This document shows positions 1-8,317 of a DNA stretch of 54,057 nucleotides, piece by piece (the stretch's first letter is position 1; each line of letters begins with the position of its first letter). The stretch is from Paenibacillus sp. JCM 18996 (GTDB lineage Bacteria; Bacillota; Bacilli; Paenibacillales; NBRC-103111), in NCBI GenBank assembly GCA_001313085.1, contig BBFE01000026.1, positions 1 to 54,057 on the forward strand. The letters run 5' to 3'. The notes under the pieces are model-generated. The model was not told the origin of the DNA. It saw nothing but the letters and a program-made list of their open reading frames with translations, and did not search any database. Both the position numbers and the translations under genes were made by a program.

Positions 1-2
1 CG

Positions 3-308
3 GCGGAGCGCTGCCAGATGGGCATCGTCTGGCCGGACTACGCAATAGCTAATACGGGAACGCTGGCGCTTGCCGCACACGGAGGCAGAGGAAGGTCGGT
101 CAGCCTGCTTCCTTCCATTCTTTTCGCCGTGTTCCGGGCGGACCAGCTCAGGACACGGATGGGAGAGGTGTTCGCCGAATTGGATCCGGATGAGATGGCT
201 TCGTCGTTTAACCTCATCACCGGCCCGAGCCGAAGCGCAGACATCGAGAACGATTTGACAATCGGAATCCACGGTCCCGGCAAGGTGTACGCTGTCATTA
301 TCGAATAG
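3..308 (+). CDS. lutC: LUD-domain lactate utilisation protein LutC, C-terminal part (cut by window edge)
   Basis: The frame is open from the window edge to a TAG stop and encodes about 101 residues. Conserved landmarks of the LutC/YkgG branch of the LUD domain are visible: DYAIANTGTL, then GRGRSVSLLP, the late ITGPSRSADIENDLTIG block, and HGPGKVYAV at the end. In Bacillus, LutC works with LutA and LutB in iron-sulfur dependent oxidation of L-lactate to pyruvate in the cytoplasm. The N-terminal half and any lutAB partners lie outside the window. The surviving part carries no frameshift, and a terminator follows directly, so this is probably the last gene of its operon. Confidence 0.88.
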   Translation, partial: AERCQMGIVWPDYAIANTGTLALAAHGGRGRSVSLLPSILFAVFRADQLRTRMGEVFAELDPDEMASSFNLITGPSRSADIENDLTIGIHGPGKVYAVIIE

Positions 309-340
309 CCGGCACTCCCCGGCCTTGCAATCGCATTATC

Positions 341-379
341 AAGCCGCTCCCCGTCTTCAATACGGTGTGAGCGGTTTTT
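341..379 (+). terminator. Rho-independent terminator after lutC
   Basis: The arms CCGCTC and GAGCGG enclose a loop with a short extra pairing (CCGT/ACGG), and a run of seven T follows. Confidence 0.75.
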
Positions 380-607
380 TTCTTGCAAGACAAGAAAGTA
401 TAAATCCCAGGGCAGGGGGCTCTATGACCATTACATCGCGTGGCTCGCCAGCCTATCATGCCCGGCCCTCCATGTAAAGCCGCTTTTAGAATCGTAAACG
501 TATTTTTTATTCTGTTTGCAGTGCGTTAATTGTGGGAAATAACGGGGAAAAAAACCGCATTAGCGGATTAAAGATCCTTTATTTCTGCTCTTGCAATCAG
601 CCTGAAA
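380..607. other. Intergenic region with no gene seen
   Basis: No reading frame with a ribosome binding site and no recognisable RNA was found between the lutC terminator and the ung promoter. Confidence 0.5.
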
Positions 608-636
608 TTGACATCCGGCAGTGGAATTTATAGAAT
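608..636 (+). promoter_or_regulatory. Sigma-A type promoter for ung
   Basis: TTGACA at 608-613 and TAGAAT at 631-636 are separated by 17 bases, about 65 bases upstream of the first downstream start codon. Confidence 0.7.
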
Positions 637-702
637 AAAATAAAATTTAAACGACTTAGAAATCGCTAGCATTTGATTAATTGTTCCGGCGGAGGCCGTA
701 CT

Positions 703-741
703 ATGCTTGAGCAGGTCAACCTGTGGGAACTTACCGTATGA
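703..741 (+). CDS. Possible 12-residue leader peptide ahead of ung
   Basis: An ATG preceded by GGCGGAGG opens a 12-codon frame (MLEQVNLWELTV) that stops 22 bases before the ung start. It is either a translated leader or the 5' end of an ung reading frame displaced by an indel. I cannot tell which, and the peptide has no recognised family. Confidence 0.22.
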   Translation: MLEQVNLWELTV

Positions 742-763
742 AACCGTGCAGGGGGTGATGTGC

Positions 764-1446
764 ATGCTCGATTTGCCGAATGACTGGCAGGCTTTATTGG
801 AGCCGGAAATGGACAAGCCGTATTTCAAGGAGTTAACCGAATTTTTTTGGAGAATGAGTACCGATCCGGCCAAATATTTCCCGGTCGGGAGCATTTGTTT
901 CAAGCGCTTCGTCTAACCTCCTATGAAGACACCAAGCCGTAATCCTCGGCCAGGATCCATATCACGGACCCGGTCAAGCGCATGGACTGAGCTTTTCCGT
1001 CCGGTCGGGAGTCGCCGCTCCGCCTTCCCTTAAGAATATTCTGAAGGAGTACAAGGAAGACACCGGCAACCCCATCCCTGAGCACGGCTGCCTGACGGAC
1101 TGGGCGGAGCAGGGCGTACTGATGCTCAACACCGTCCTAACCGTTCGATCGGGCGAACCGAATTCCCACAGGAACAAGGGTTGGGAAAAATTTACCGACC
1201 GGATTATTTCTCTGCTTAACCAGAAGGAGCAGCCTGTCGTTTTTTATACTGTGGGGATCCCCGGCGCAAAAAAAAGCTGCATTTGATCGATACCGCAAAG
1301 CATGGTGTGGTCGCTTCAGCACATCCCAGCCCGCTTAGCGCGAGACGCGGATTCTTCGGCAGCAGACCGTTCTCCAAAGCTAACGAGTTCCTTGTACGCC
1401 AAGCTTGGAGCCGATTGACTGGAAGCTGCAGGACTGCCGGCTGTGA
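764..1446 (+). CDS. ung: Uracil-DNA glycosylase, family 1 (frame interrupted several times)
   Basis: Read across frames, the segment gives a full-length family-1 uracil-DNA glycosylase of about 227 residues, which removes uracil from DNA in base-excision repair. The water-activating motif GQDPYHG is at about 944-967. It is followed by [32 protein letters not shown] and the DNA-binding loop [13 protein letters not shown] near 1320-1350. The ATG at 764 is chosen because GGGGG lies 8 bases upstream and the protein then starts in the usual place (MLDLPNDW). Breaks lie near 842-850 (T7), about 890-910, 936 and 1231-1275. No active-site block is missing, so the breaks look like sequence errors rather than gene decay. 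Confidence 0.85.
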
Positions 1447-1553
1447 TAGTACGTTCATATTGACTTCACCTTGCGAGGGTTGCTTTGTACCGGGGGATCC
1501 CCGCAAAGTAATAGGAATAAGCTTTCAGAGGTGCCTTCACTTTACGGCTATAT

Positions 1554-2674
1554 TCACTGTGCCTTTCCGGTACGCATGATCTTCGTTTGAACATCGATGT
1601 CGAACTTTGCTTTTGAAAAAATCGCTGTGCCACTGGTCATGAGTTATATTCGAATTCCGGTTGGAAGAACGGTACACTTCCCCAAAACCAAAAGGATCCA
1701 CGGGAATCTGCTGCATCTTCTCCAACAACTGCCGGCACTGCGCCTGCAGTTTATTGTCTATGGCCTTTTCAAGCTTTCCGAGCGTGCCGGGATCTCCGAA
1801 ATTAAAGCTGGACGTCGCCTCCTGAAGATCCACTTTCATCTTGATTTTTACTTTAAATTGTAAATTTTCAGCCGACACAAGCTTTAAACTGCTTCGGCTG
1901 TGGATGTTATTGAGCACCACATTCAGCCGATCCCCTTCTGCAGGCAGATCGCCGATATCATCCTTTGTCAGATTAAACTCCATAAAGCCGGTCTTGAATC
2001 GGCCTCTGATCAGCTTGATCAGCAGGCTGTCGCGCATAGACAGAGTATGCACCATTTTGTCATTGTTAAAAAACGGCTACATTCTTTATTACAATTTGAT
2101 CCCCCTGCGCGCCAGTATCGGAAGGACCGGATCCTCCAAAGCGTACAAGGAGTACAGAAACTCATGCAGCGTACAGGAAATCAAATCTTCTCCCTGTATA
2201 TTCTGACGCAGCAGATTGAACAAGAAAGCGCCGATATTTTTTGATATGGGAATATCTATGGGACAGAAAATCATGCACATCCCCGTCGACAACGGACAAA
2301 TACACGGCGTTCGAAATCTGCGGGTCCCGGAATAAAGTGCCCGTCAGGCTTTGCAGCCCTTTTTTTGAGCAAGCTCTTTACTGTACAGAACAACACGAAG
2401 CTGCCCGGCCAGCAGTTTTTTTACCGGATTTTCTGTTTTCATTTTCGCGCAGTCCTTTGCTTGTTGCGGCGGTACTGGTGATGACCTGTACTTCCGTTTG
2501 CGAACCGGGTTCGACCTGCTGGACTACGGTAGAAGCTTTCAAGTTGCCGTCAGTCCCTGTTTCATATCCCGCTGCGACCACAAGCCCGATTCTCTCCAGA
2601 ATCCTGGTCGTGGAGCAGCCGGTTAATGTGACAATTGCCAGCAGAAGCAGGCCCGCTCTCCAATTACGCTTCAT
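1554..2674 (-). CDS. Ger(x)C family spore germination lipoprotein (C subunit of germinant receptor)
   Basis: The protein begins [12 protein letters not shown] and has a lipobox ending at Cys20 (TLTGC), as expected for the lipid-anchored C subunit of nutrient germinant receptors in the spore inner membrane. The C-terminal half carries the family signature: [19 protein letters not shown], then a VDPFGFGE block and a WHSDF motif. The length is about 370 residues. The start overlaps the end of the B-subunit gene by 11 bases, so the two are translationally coupled. Indels break the frame near 2370, 2250, 2060 and 1615. At 1615 a six-T run (coding strand) should be five, and correcting it gives a natural C-terminus ending RTGKAQ. 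It is the last gene of a gerA-gerB-gerC operon and converges with ung. Confidence 0.85.
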
Positions 2675-3817
2675 TGGCTTCACCCTTTTTCCGGTGTTTT
2701 TTTGATTGCGGCTTTTAGCAAAACTGCAAGATAAAGGACCAGAGGGTAGATGAACAGGAGGTAGAACGAAAAGTTGGAGAACTGGTTGTTTAAGGCATCG
2801 ATTTGCTGGCGAGACTGAAAAAAACAAGCTGCCGATAAAGATAAGCAGGACTGCAGGCACTACAGCTTGTTTTTTTGTTTAATGTGCCACATTTTTTTTG
2901 CTCCTTTGCTTGCCGCCCAAATGTACAGCGACATGTTCGGAATAATGACCAAAAGCCATATACTGACACCTACAAACTCGAATCTCTCAAGAAACGGAAA
3001 CCTGATGTTGGACATCATCGTAAATGTGGCCCAATCCGAACGGACCAGCTCTTCATCGCTAAAAAAAATGCTATGGCCGACACGATGACGATCGTGTAAA
3101 TCGTCGTAGTGAGCATGAACCGCTATGTGCATATAAGGAAGCTTTACTTTTCTGCTTAATATAGGGGTAGACGAAATAAATCAATTCGAATCCGGCCATT
3201 GTGAAGGACATATCTTTAACGCCGCTCAGCAGCTTCCCCGGGTTCGCTTCCATTATGGGAAGAAGATGTCTCCAATGGGCGTATTGAAGCGGTGCGTAGA
3301 TTAGAAAGATCATCCACAAGGTAAAAAAGCGAAAAAAAGCAAGCATGTCCCTACAAGGACCCGAATGCCCCCGGTTATGGTGTAAATTGCCAGGCAGGCC
3401 AGCAAGAGAGCGATTGCCCATGTGTTTATGTCGGGGAATAGCCAAACCTGCACCATTTCTATGTAGTTTCTCATGATAACCATGCTAGCGATAAGCAGAT
3501 ATAGTATGTATAGCGCATTAACCGCGTTTCCCGCCCATTTGCCGTAGATTTCGCGTTGAATTTCAAAAAAGATCCTTGTCTTTGAATTTTTTTCCAATGT
3601 TTTCAGCATCACCGAAATCAGGATATGCACGCAGACTCCTGAAAGCAGCACGGAAATCCACGCGTCGTGTCCGGCGTCTTTATAGATTACGCGCTCAAAG
3701 CCGACAAGGCCGACTCCCGTTTGGACTTTATAAACAACAAAAAACAAGCAGGAAAGCGCTGAACAGGAAAGGTCTGCTTGTTTGCTTTCCTTCGGTTGTT
3801 AAAGTATCAGTCTTCAT
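2664..3817 (-). CDS. GerB family spore germination permease (B subunit of germinant receptor)
   Basis: The product is a roughly 380-residue polytopic membrane protein of the amino acid/polyamine permease superfamily, the usual integral B subunit of a germinant receptor. The N-terminal part includes VGFERVIYKDAGHDAWI and a run of hydrophobic helices. Later parts include TMAGFELIYFVYPY and WLLVIIPNMSLYIWA. The ATG at 3817 overlaps the stop codon of the A-subunit gene, and the 3' end overlaps the lipoprotein gene, so all three are coupled. Frame breaks fall at A/T runs, for example the coding-strand T6 near 3741-3746 (five expected) and A7 near 2697-2703 (six expected). Confidence 0.84.
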
Positions 3818-5307
3818 CGATATCTTTTCCTTCTTTCTTGCGGTTTGTCATGTGCCATAGATCCTCATTTTGGATGAGCGGCGAACGTATACCGAAGAAA
3901 GCAAAAGGCATTCGGAATATCGTGTCCTTTACTTTAGACGGCTTGAGCGGATAGAAAGGAAAAAAGATACGATTTTTTTTCAGCGAAGTCTGGCGGATCA
4001 GGTGAATGAGCAGAAAGGCCATGCCTGCCGTAATTCCCAAAAAAGCGAGAGTTCCGGCAAGAAGAATCATGGGAAAGCGGAGAATCCTTATGGATGTGCT
4101 CATGTTGTAAACCGGCGTGGTGTAGGAGGACAGCGCGCTTAGAGCGACAATAATGATCAGTATATTGCTGGTGAATCCGGCCTGCACAGCCGCCTGTCCG
4201 ATCACGATACCACCTACGATACCGATCGTTTGGCCGATTTTGGTTGGAAGCCGCGCTCCCGCCTCCGCAAGCAGCTCGATAATGTACTCCAGGAACAAAG
4301 CCTCGAACAGCGGAGGAAATGGAACCTGGGTGCGGGATCTGGATAAAGAAACGACTAGCGCCTGCGGGATGACCTCATAATGAAAAGTAAGCGCCGCAAC
4401 GTAAAAAAGCGGTAAACATCAAAGACATGAATAAAGCCGTTACCCTTAACAGGCGAATAAATGTGGTTCGCTCCCAGCGAGTGTAGTGGTCTTCCGTCGA
4501 TTTGAAAAAAATCGATGAAAGTCACCGGAGTAATGATGGCAAAGGAGCTTCCCCCTACAAAAAAAGGACCATTTTTCCCTGCAGAAGGGCAAATACGGTG
4601 CGGTCCACCCGTTCGGTCATCAGCATTTGCGGAAATAAAGACATCGAATTGTCTTCGATCCACTGGACCAGCATCGCGCTGTCAATAACCGCTTCAAAAT
4701 CCACGTCCTGGATTTTTTCGCTTGATAAGCTCAACGTCTTCCTGCTTGACGAGATCTTTCAAATAAAACACAGCCACCTGCGTATTTGTCCTCTTGCCTA
4801 TATTCAGCGATTCCTGGACCAATGAAGGGCTTGGCAGATATGCGGTGAGCAGATTAATGTTGCTCTGTATGCTCTCCGTATATGCAATCCTTGGGCCGAG
4901 GATCTGGTCTTCCACTTTAGGCGTGTCTACCGATCTTGCAGCCCGTTTGTAAGTATTGACGAGTAAACCTTTAGCGGTGCCGTCCACCTGCATATAAGTC
5001 CATCCGGCGAGAATGAGACTTATTATTTCTTTGAAATCCTTCGCCATTCTGTTTTCCGCTACAGGAATTTTGTGCAGCAGATGGTCTACGGTTACAGGCT
5101 CCGATTCCCGAAACGTGATGGCAGGCAGGAGGTCCCGATTCATCATGGCGCTGTCCACCAAGGATCGAAAATAGAACAGACATATCTTTTTTTATTGTTG
5201 TATTGAATACATTTCATTTGCAGATCGGCATTATCGGATAAATTTACCTTCAGAGAATCCTGCATTTCTTTGCAGGATTGGGGGATATCGATTCTGCTCA
5301 GAAGCAT
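3807..5307 (-). CDS. GerA family spore germination protein (A subunit of germinant receptor)
   Basis: This is the large A subunit of a nutrient germinant receptor, about 500 residues, with a soluble N-terminal region and a membrane C-terminal region. Family marks are RIAYTESIQSNINLL, the QVAVFYLKDLV stretch, VGGSSFAIITPVTFIDFFQ at the start of the membrane part, and LFLEYIIELLAEAGARLP. The ATG at 5307 is preceded by AGGAG at a spacing of about 8 bases, and the 3' end overlaps the B-subunit start. Frame breaks are near 5185, 4720, 4560, 4400 and 4300, most at A/T runs. A terminator at 5416 separates this operon from ytvI upstream, so it should have its own forespore promoter. I could not pick a convincing sigma-G site. 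Confidence 0.85.
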
Positions 5308-5415
5308 ATCCGGCGCTCCTTTCCGGTGCATGGTCTGATTTGTAGCTTTTCCCATCACGGGTAAAAAAAATGTACCGGACATGCCTCCACACATATGAAT
5401 CACCAGGTGAGCGGC

Positions 5416-5445
5416 AAAAAAAACCGTTTCGGCGGAAACGGTTTG
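5416..5445 (-). terminator. Terminator of the map-ytvI transcription unit
   Basis: On the minus strand AAACCGTTTC pairs with GAAACGGTTT and is followed by eight T. It lies between ytvI and gerA. Confidence 0.88.
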
Positions 5446-5473
5446 GATGGAGAAACGATATCGTTTCGATCTA

Positions 5474-6587
5474 TTATTTATACACTGCAGCTTCGTATTC
5501 TTCCTCAGGCAGGCGGATCCACTTCTTCAAGTATCCTTGTTCGTGCAGAGCTTTGATTGTAATGATCAGCACAGGAGCAATGATCAAGCCGGAGACGCCG
5601 AACAAGGACAGCGAAACGATCATGAACGACAGCATTGTAAAGGCCGATACGCCGAGAGTGTCTCCTGTAATTTTGGGCTCGAGGATCTGCCTCGTCCCCA
5701 TCGCGACGGCCAGGAGCACAAGCAGAGACACCGCCATATTGGTATTGCCGACAATGAACAGATAAACGATCCACGGCACGAAAATGACAGGCACGCCAAG
5801 CAGCGGCAGGATATCGAAAAAAGGCGGACAAGAGCGCCAGTGAGAACGCGTTGCCTACTCCCAGGATAATGAGGCCGGCCAGAACGATGGCGAAAGTGAT
5901 GGAAACCAGCTTGAGCTGGGCTTTGATATATCCGATTATGCCGCGCAAGACATTGTGTTTAACGAAATAGTAAGCGGTTTTGAACGTTCTCGGGGTATTC
6001 TCTGCCGCTGATCTTTTCCAGAAATCGATCTCCGTGCTCAGGAAATACGCCAGGACAATACCTATGACAAAATTGGCGGCAAAAGAGAAAATCGCGCCGG
6101 AGAACGAGGTCAGAAAGCCGTAAATCGCTCCAAGCAGATAGGTGGCGATTTTGGACAGGTTATCCGTAAAGGAAGCGAAGTAATCTTTGATCTGCTGCAC
6201 AAGATCTGGCGGGAGCGATGCCCACCGGTTCTGCAGGTCGGGAATCCTGTAATTGATCTGCTCCTGCAGAAGGGCGGTATAGCGCGGAATGATTTCCTTC
6301 AGCGCCAGAATCTGCGAAGCCACAATGACGCCCAATCCGACCAGCACGGCCAGAACCAGCAGTACGAAGATAAGGGTGGAGAAGGCGGAGGCCATCGGTT
6401 TCTTCAATCCTCTGCGGTGAAGGAGACGGGCCAGCGGTTCGATGATCAGGAAAATGATAAAAGCGAGAAAGATCGGCGCCGCAATCCTGTAGATATAGCT
6501 GAAGAGCAGCATGAATAAATACACGGTCAGCAGCAGCAGCGCGATGTCGAACGCCGTTTTGTAGTATTTTTTATAGAAGGAAAGCAT
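5474..6587 (-). CDS. ytvI: AI-2E family transporter, sporulation integral membrane protein YtvI type
   Basis: Joined across one break, the protein has about 370 residues. Hydrophobic segments occur at the N-terminus and there is a large polytopic C-terminal part, the layout of the AI-2E exporter (PerM) superfamily. The C-terminal blocks LPLLGVPVIFVPW, TRQILEPKITGDTLGV and SLSLFGVSGLIIAPV are typical. In Bacillus subtilis the YtvI branch is linked to sporulation, but its substrate is not established. The frame breaks once, at 5817-5822, where six A on the plus strand should be five. Repair gives the expected AFFDILPLLG. GGAGG sits 7 bases before the ATG. The gene follows the methionine aminopeptidase gene after 22 bases and shares its transcript. 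Confidence 0.86.
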
Positions 6588-6609
6588 CGTCCTACCTCCG
6601 AAATTCCGA

Positions 6610-7359
6610 TTACTTTTGCTCGGTCAGGATGAGCGGCCCGTCCGAGGTTATGGCGATCGTATGCTCATACTGCGCGGACAGGCTGCCGTCCCAGGTTCTT
6701 GCGGTCCAGCCGTCTTCTTCCACGTAGCTGTAGTGCTGGCCGATATTGAGCATCGGCTCGATCGTAATGACCATGCCTTCCTTGAGGCGTGTTCCCCTGC
6801 CAGCCGGGCCGTAGTGCGGAACCTGCGGTTCCTCGTGCATCTGCTGTCCGATCGCATGGCCGCAGAAGTCCCGTACGACCGAGTAGCCTTTGCTCTCGGC
6901 GTATTTCTGGATCGCGCTCGATATATCTCCGATCCGGTTGCCGACCACCGCTTTCTCGATGCCGAGGTAGAGCGATTCCTTGGTCGTCTGAAGAAGGCGC
7001 CTGGCTTCATCCGAAACTTGGCCGACCTCATAGGACCAGGCCGAGTCCGCCAGCCAGCCGTTAAGGTTGACGACCATATCGATCGTCACAATGTCGCCTT
7101 CCTTGAGCGGCTCGGCCTTCGGGAATCCGTGGCAGATCACATCGTTGATGGAAGCGCACGTGGCGAAAGGGTATCCGTGATACCCTTTCTGCTCGGGAGT
7201 CGCCCCGTGGCGGGCCAAATACTGCTCTACGAATTGGTCGATCTCTATAGTCGTAATGCCCGGCCGTATCATCCGCGCAATTTCTTTGTGGCAGGAGGCC
7301 AGAATTTCTCCCGCTTTCTTCATGTAACCGATTTGTTCTCTTGTCTTGATCGTCATCAT
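6610..7359 (-). CDS. map: Type I methionine aminopeptidase
   Basis: This is an intact 249-residue protein of the M24A family that removes the initiator methionine from new proteins in the cytoplasm. All five metal ligands are present: Asp94 (VTIDM), Asp105 (LADSA), His168 (CGHAIG), Glu201 (TIEPM) and Glu232 (YEHTI). The substrate-contacting His77 (ICHGF) is also there. AGAGGTGA lies about 9 bases before the first of two adjacent ATG codons. It is not in a ribosomal-protein cluster, where the main copy usually lies in Firmicutes, so this may be a second paralogue, like YflG in B. subtilis. It heads a two-gene unit with ytvI. Confidence 0.93.
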   Translation of the reverse strand: MMTIKTREQIGYMKKAGEILASCHKEIARMIRPGITTIEIDQFVEQYLARHGATPEQKGYHGYPFATCASINDVICHGFPKAEPLKEGDIVTIDMVVNLNGWLADSAWSYEVGQVSDEARRLLQTTKESLYLGIEKAVVGNRIGDISSAIQKYAESKGYSVVRDFCGHAIGQQMHEEPQVPHYGPAGRGTRLKEGMVITIEPMLNIGQHYSYVEEDGWTARTWDGSLSAQYEHTIAITSDGPLILTEQK

Positions 7360-7532
7360 GGTTGATGTTCACCTCTGTCTTAAGGGTAGCGCGGCAAAAG
7401 CGCATACAGCCATCATACCGAAAATCGGCTTCAGTTTCCATTGGCTGTATAAAAGAAAGAAAATCTTTTTTTTGATGTTAATATACCCACGGAAGCGGAA
7501 GAAGGGGAAAGAATCGAATTATCCGCGCCTGA

Positions 7533-7561
7533 TTGCAATCCGTTTCACGATTCTTTACAAT
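7533..7561 (+). promoter_or_regulatory. Promoter for the HesB-like and DUF1450 genes
   Basis: TTGCAA at 7533-7538 and TACAAT at 7556-7561 are 17 bases apart, about 30 bases before the start codon. Confidence 0.65.
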
Positions 7562-7590
7562 ATAGAGAAACTGAGAGGGGAGTGGGCGGC

Positions 7591-7893
7591 ATGAAAGTGA
7601 AGATTTCCCGCAATGCGGCGAAAATGCTGCAGCAGGAACTGGACAAGGAAGAGAACAAGGAGCTGAAGCTCCGCGTGCTCGTTACTCATACACATGGAGA
7701 CCATGCCCACTACGGGATGGATATGGACAAGCCCGGCGAGAATGACGAGGTGGTCATGACCGATAAAGGGATAGAAGTGGTTGTCGCCAAAGACGAACCC
7801 CTGCTTGACGGGATCCGCATTGATTATTTTTATGTGCCGGAGGAAGGGTTTGCCATTACAAATCCATCCCACGGCAATCATGGGGACCACTAA
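7591..7893 (+). CDS. HesB/IscA-fold protein lacking the cysteine ligands
   Basis: The 100-residue protein follows the HesB/IscA layout: an N-terminal helix (ISRNAAKMLQQEL), a beta-rich core with LRVLVTHTHGDHAHYGMD, and GIEVVVAKDEPLLDGIRIDY before the tail. Classical A-type carriers hold an iron-sulfur cluster with three cysteines near the middle and C-terminus. This one has no cysteine and ends in a His-rich NHGDH tail. Cysteine-poor relatives occur in Firmicutes (YneR and YqkB type) and their role is unsettled. ATG 7591 is chosen over an upstream in-frame ATG because GAGGGGAG sits about 8 bases before it. The gene is followed at 28 bases by a DUF1450 gene under the same promoter. Confidence 0.8.
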   Translation: MKVKISRNAAKMLQQELDKEENKELKLRVLVTHTHGDHAHYGMDMDKPGENDEVVMTDKGIEVVVAKDEPLLDGIRIDYFYVPEEGFAITNPSHGNHGDH

Positions 7894-7921
7894 AGGCTCT
7901 ACAGGAAGGTGAAGTTATACC

Positions 7922-8140
7922 ATGGCGAATGACATAAGAATTTGCAACAAATGCAAGCATATGAGTGTCAAGACGGCACTGCCCAAAATCAACAAAATCG
8001 CTCCGGAAGCGGAAGTGAAGGTAGGCTGCAAATCCTACTGCGGACCCTGCTCGCGGTTTGCTTTTATCTACATCAACGGCCGGTATGTCACCGGCGCAAC
8101 CGAGGACGAAGCGATCGAAAAAAGCAAAAAAAGTATGTAA
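7922..8140 (+). CDS. DUF1450 family small cysteine-rich protein
   Basis: This is an intact 72-residue protein with two cysteine clusters, CNKC at residues 8-11 and CKSYCGPC at 36-43. A conserved FAFIYINGRYVTG block and a final TEDEAIEK helix follow, the pattern of DUF1450 (YuzB/YvfI type). The cysteines suggest a small metal- or redox-active fold, but no function is established. GGAAGGTGA precedes the ATG. The gene is transcribed with the HesB-like gene and ends at its own terminator. Confidence 0.85.
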   Translation: MANDIRICNKCKHMSVKTALPKINKIAPEAEVKVGCKSYCGPCSRFAFIYINGRYVTGATEDEAIEKSKKSM

Positions 8141-8150
8141 AACCGTAATC

Positions 8151-8174
8151 GGACGTGCAGGCGTCCTTTTTTTA
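8151..8174 (+). terminator. Terminator after the DUF1450 gene
   Basis: GGACG pairs with CGTCC across a short loop and is followed by seven T. Confidence 0.78.
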
Positions 8175-8181
8175 TCGTTCA

Positions 8182-8219
8182 AGAAAGAAGGATAACCCGG
8201 GCGGATTATCCTTCTTTCT
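8182..8219. repeat. Perfect 14-bp inverted repeat
   Basis: AGAAAGAAGGATAA and its exact complement flank the ten-base loop CCCGGGCGGA. No T run follows on either strand, so it does not look like a simple terminator. It sits between the DUF1450 terminator and the helD promoter and could be an operator or an mRNA-stability hairpin. Confidence 0.75.
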
Positions 8220-8259
8220 AATTCCATTATAGCATACAAATCCACATTTTTTTACAGAC

Positions 8260-8289
8260 TGTTTCTTCGCGGGCTTTTCTGGTTATAAT
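8260..8289 (+). promoter_or_regulatory. Probable helD promoter
   Basis: A perfect TATAAT at 8284-8289 has a weak TGTTTC hexamer 18 bases upstream. The start codon follows 28 bases later. Confidence 0.5.
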
Positions 8290-8317
8290 GCATCTATCTT
8301 TATGGGAGGTGCGGAGG

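Noticed and set aside
6616..7365. A 249-codon plus-strand frame opposite the methionine aminopeptidase gene
   Set aside because: It mirrors a high-GC coding frame, has no binding site, and its product is unlike any family, whereas the minus-strand frame has all catalytic residues.
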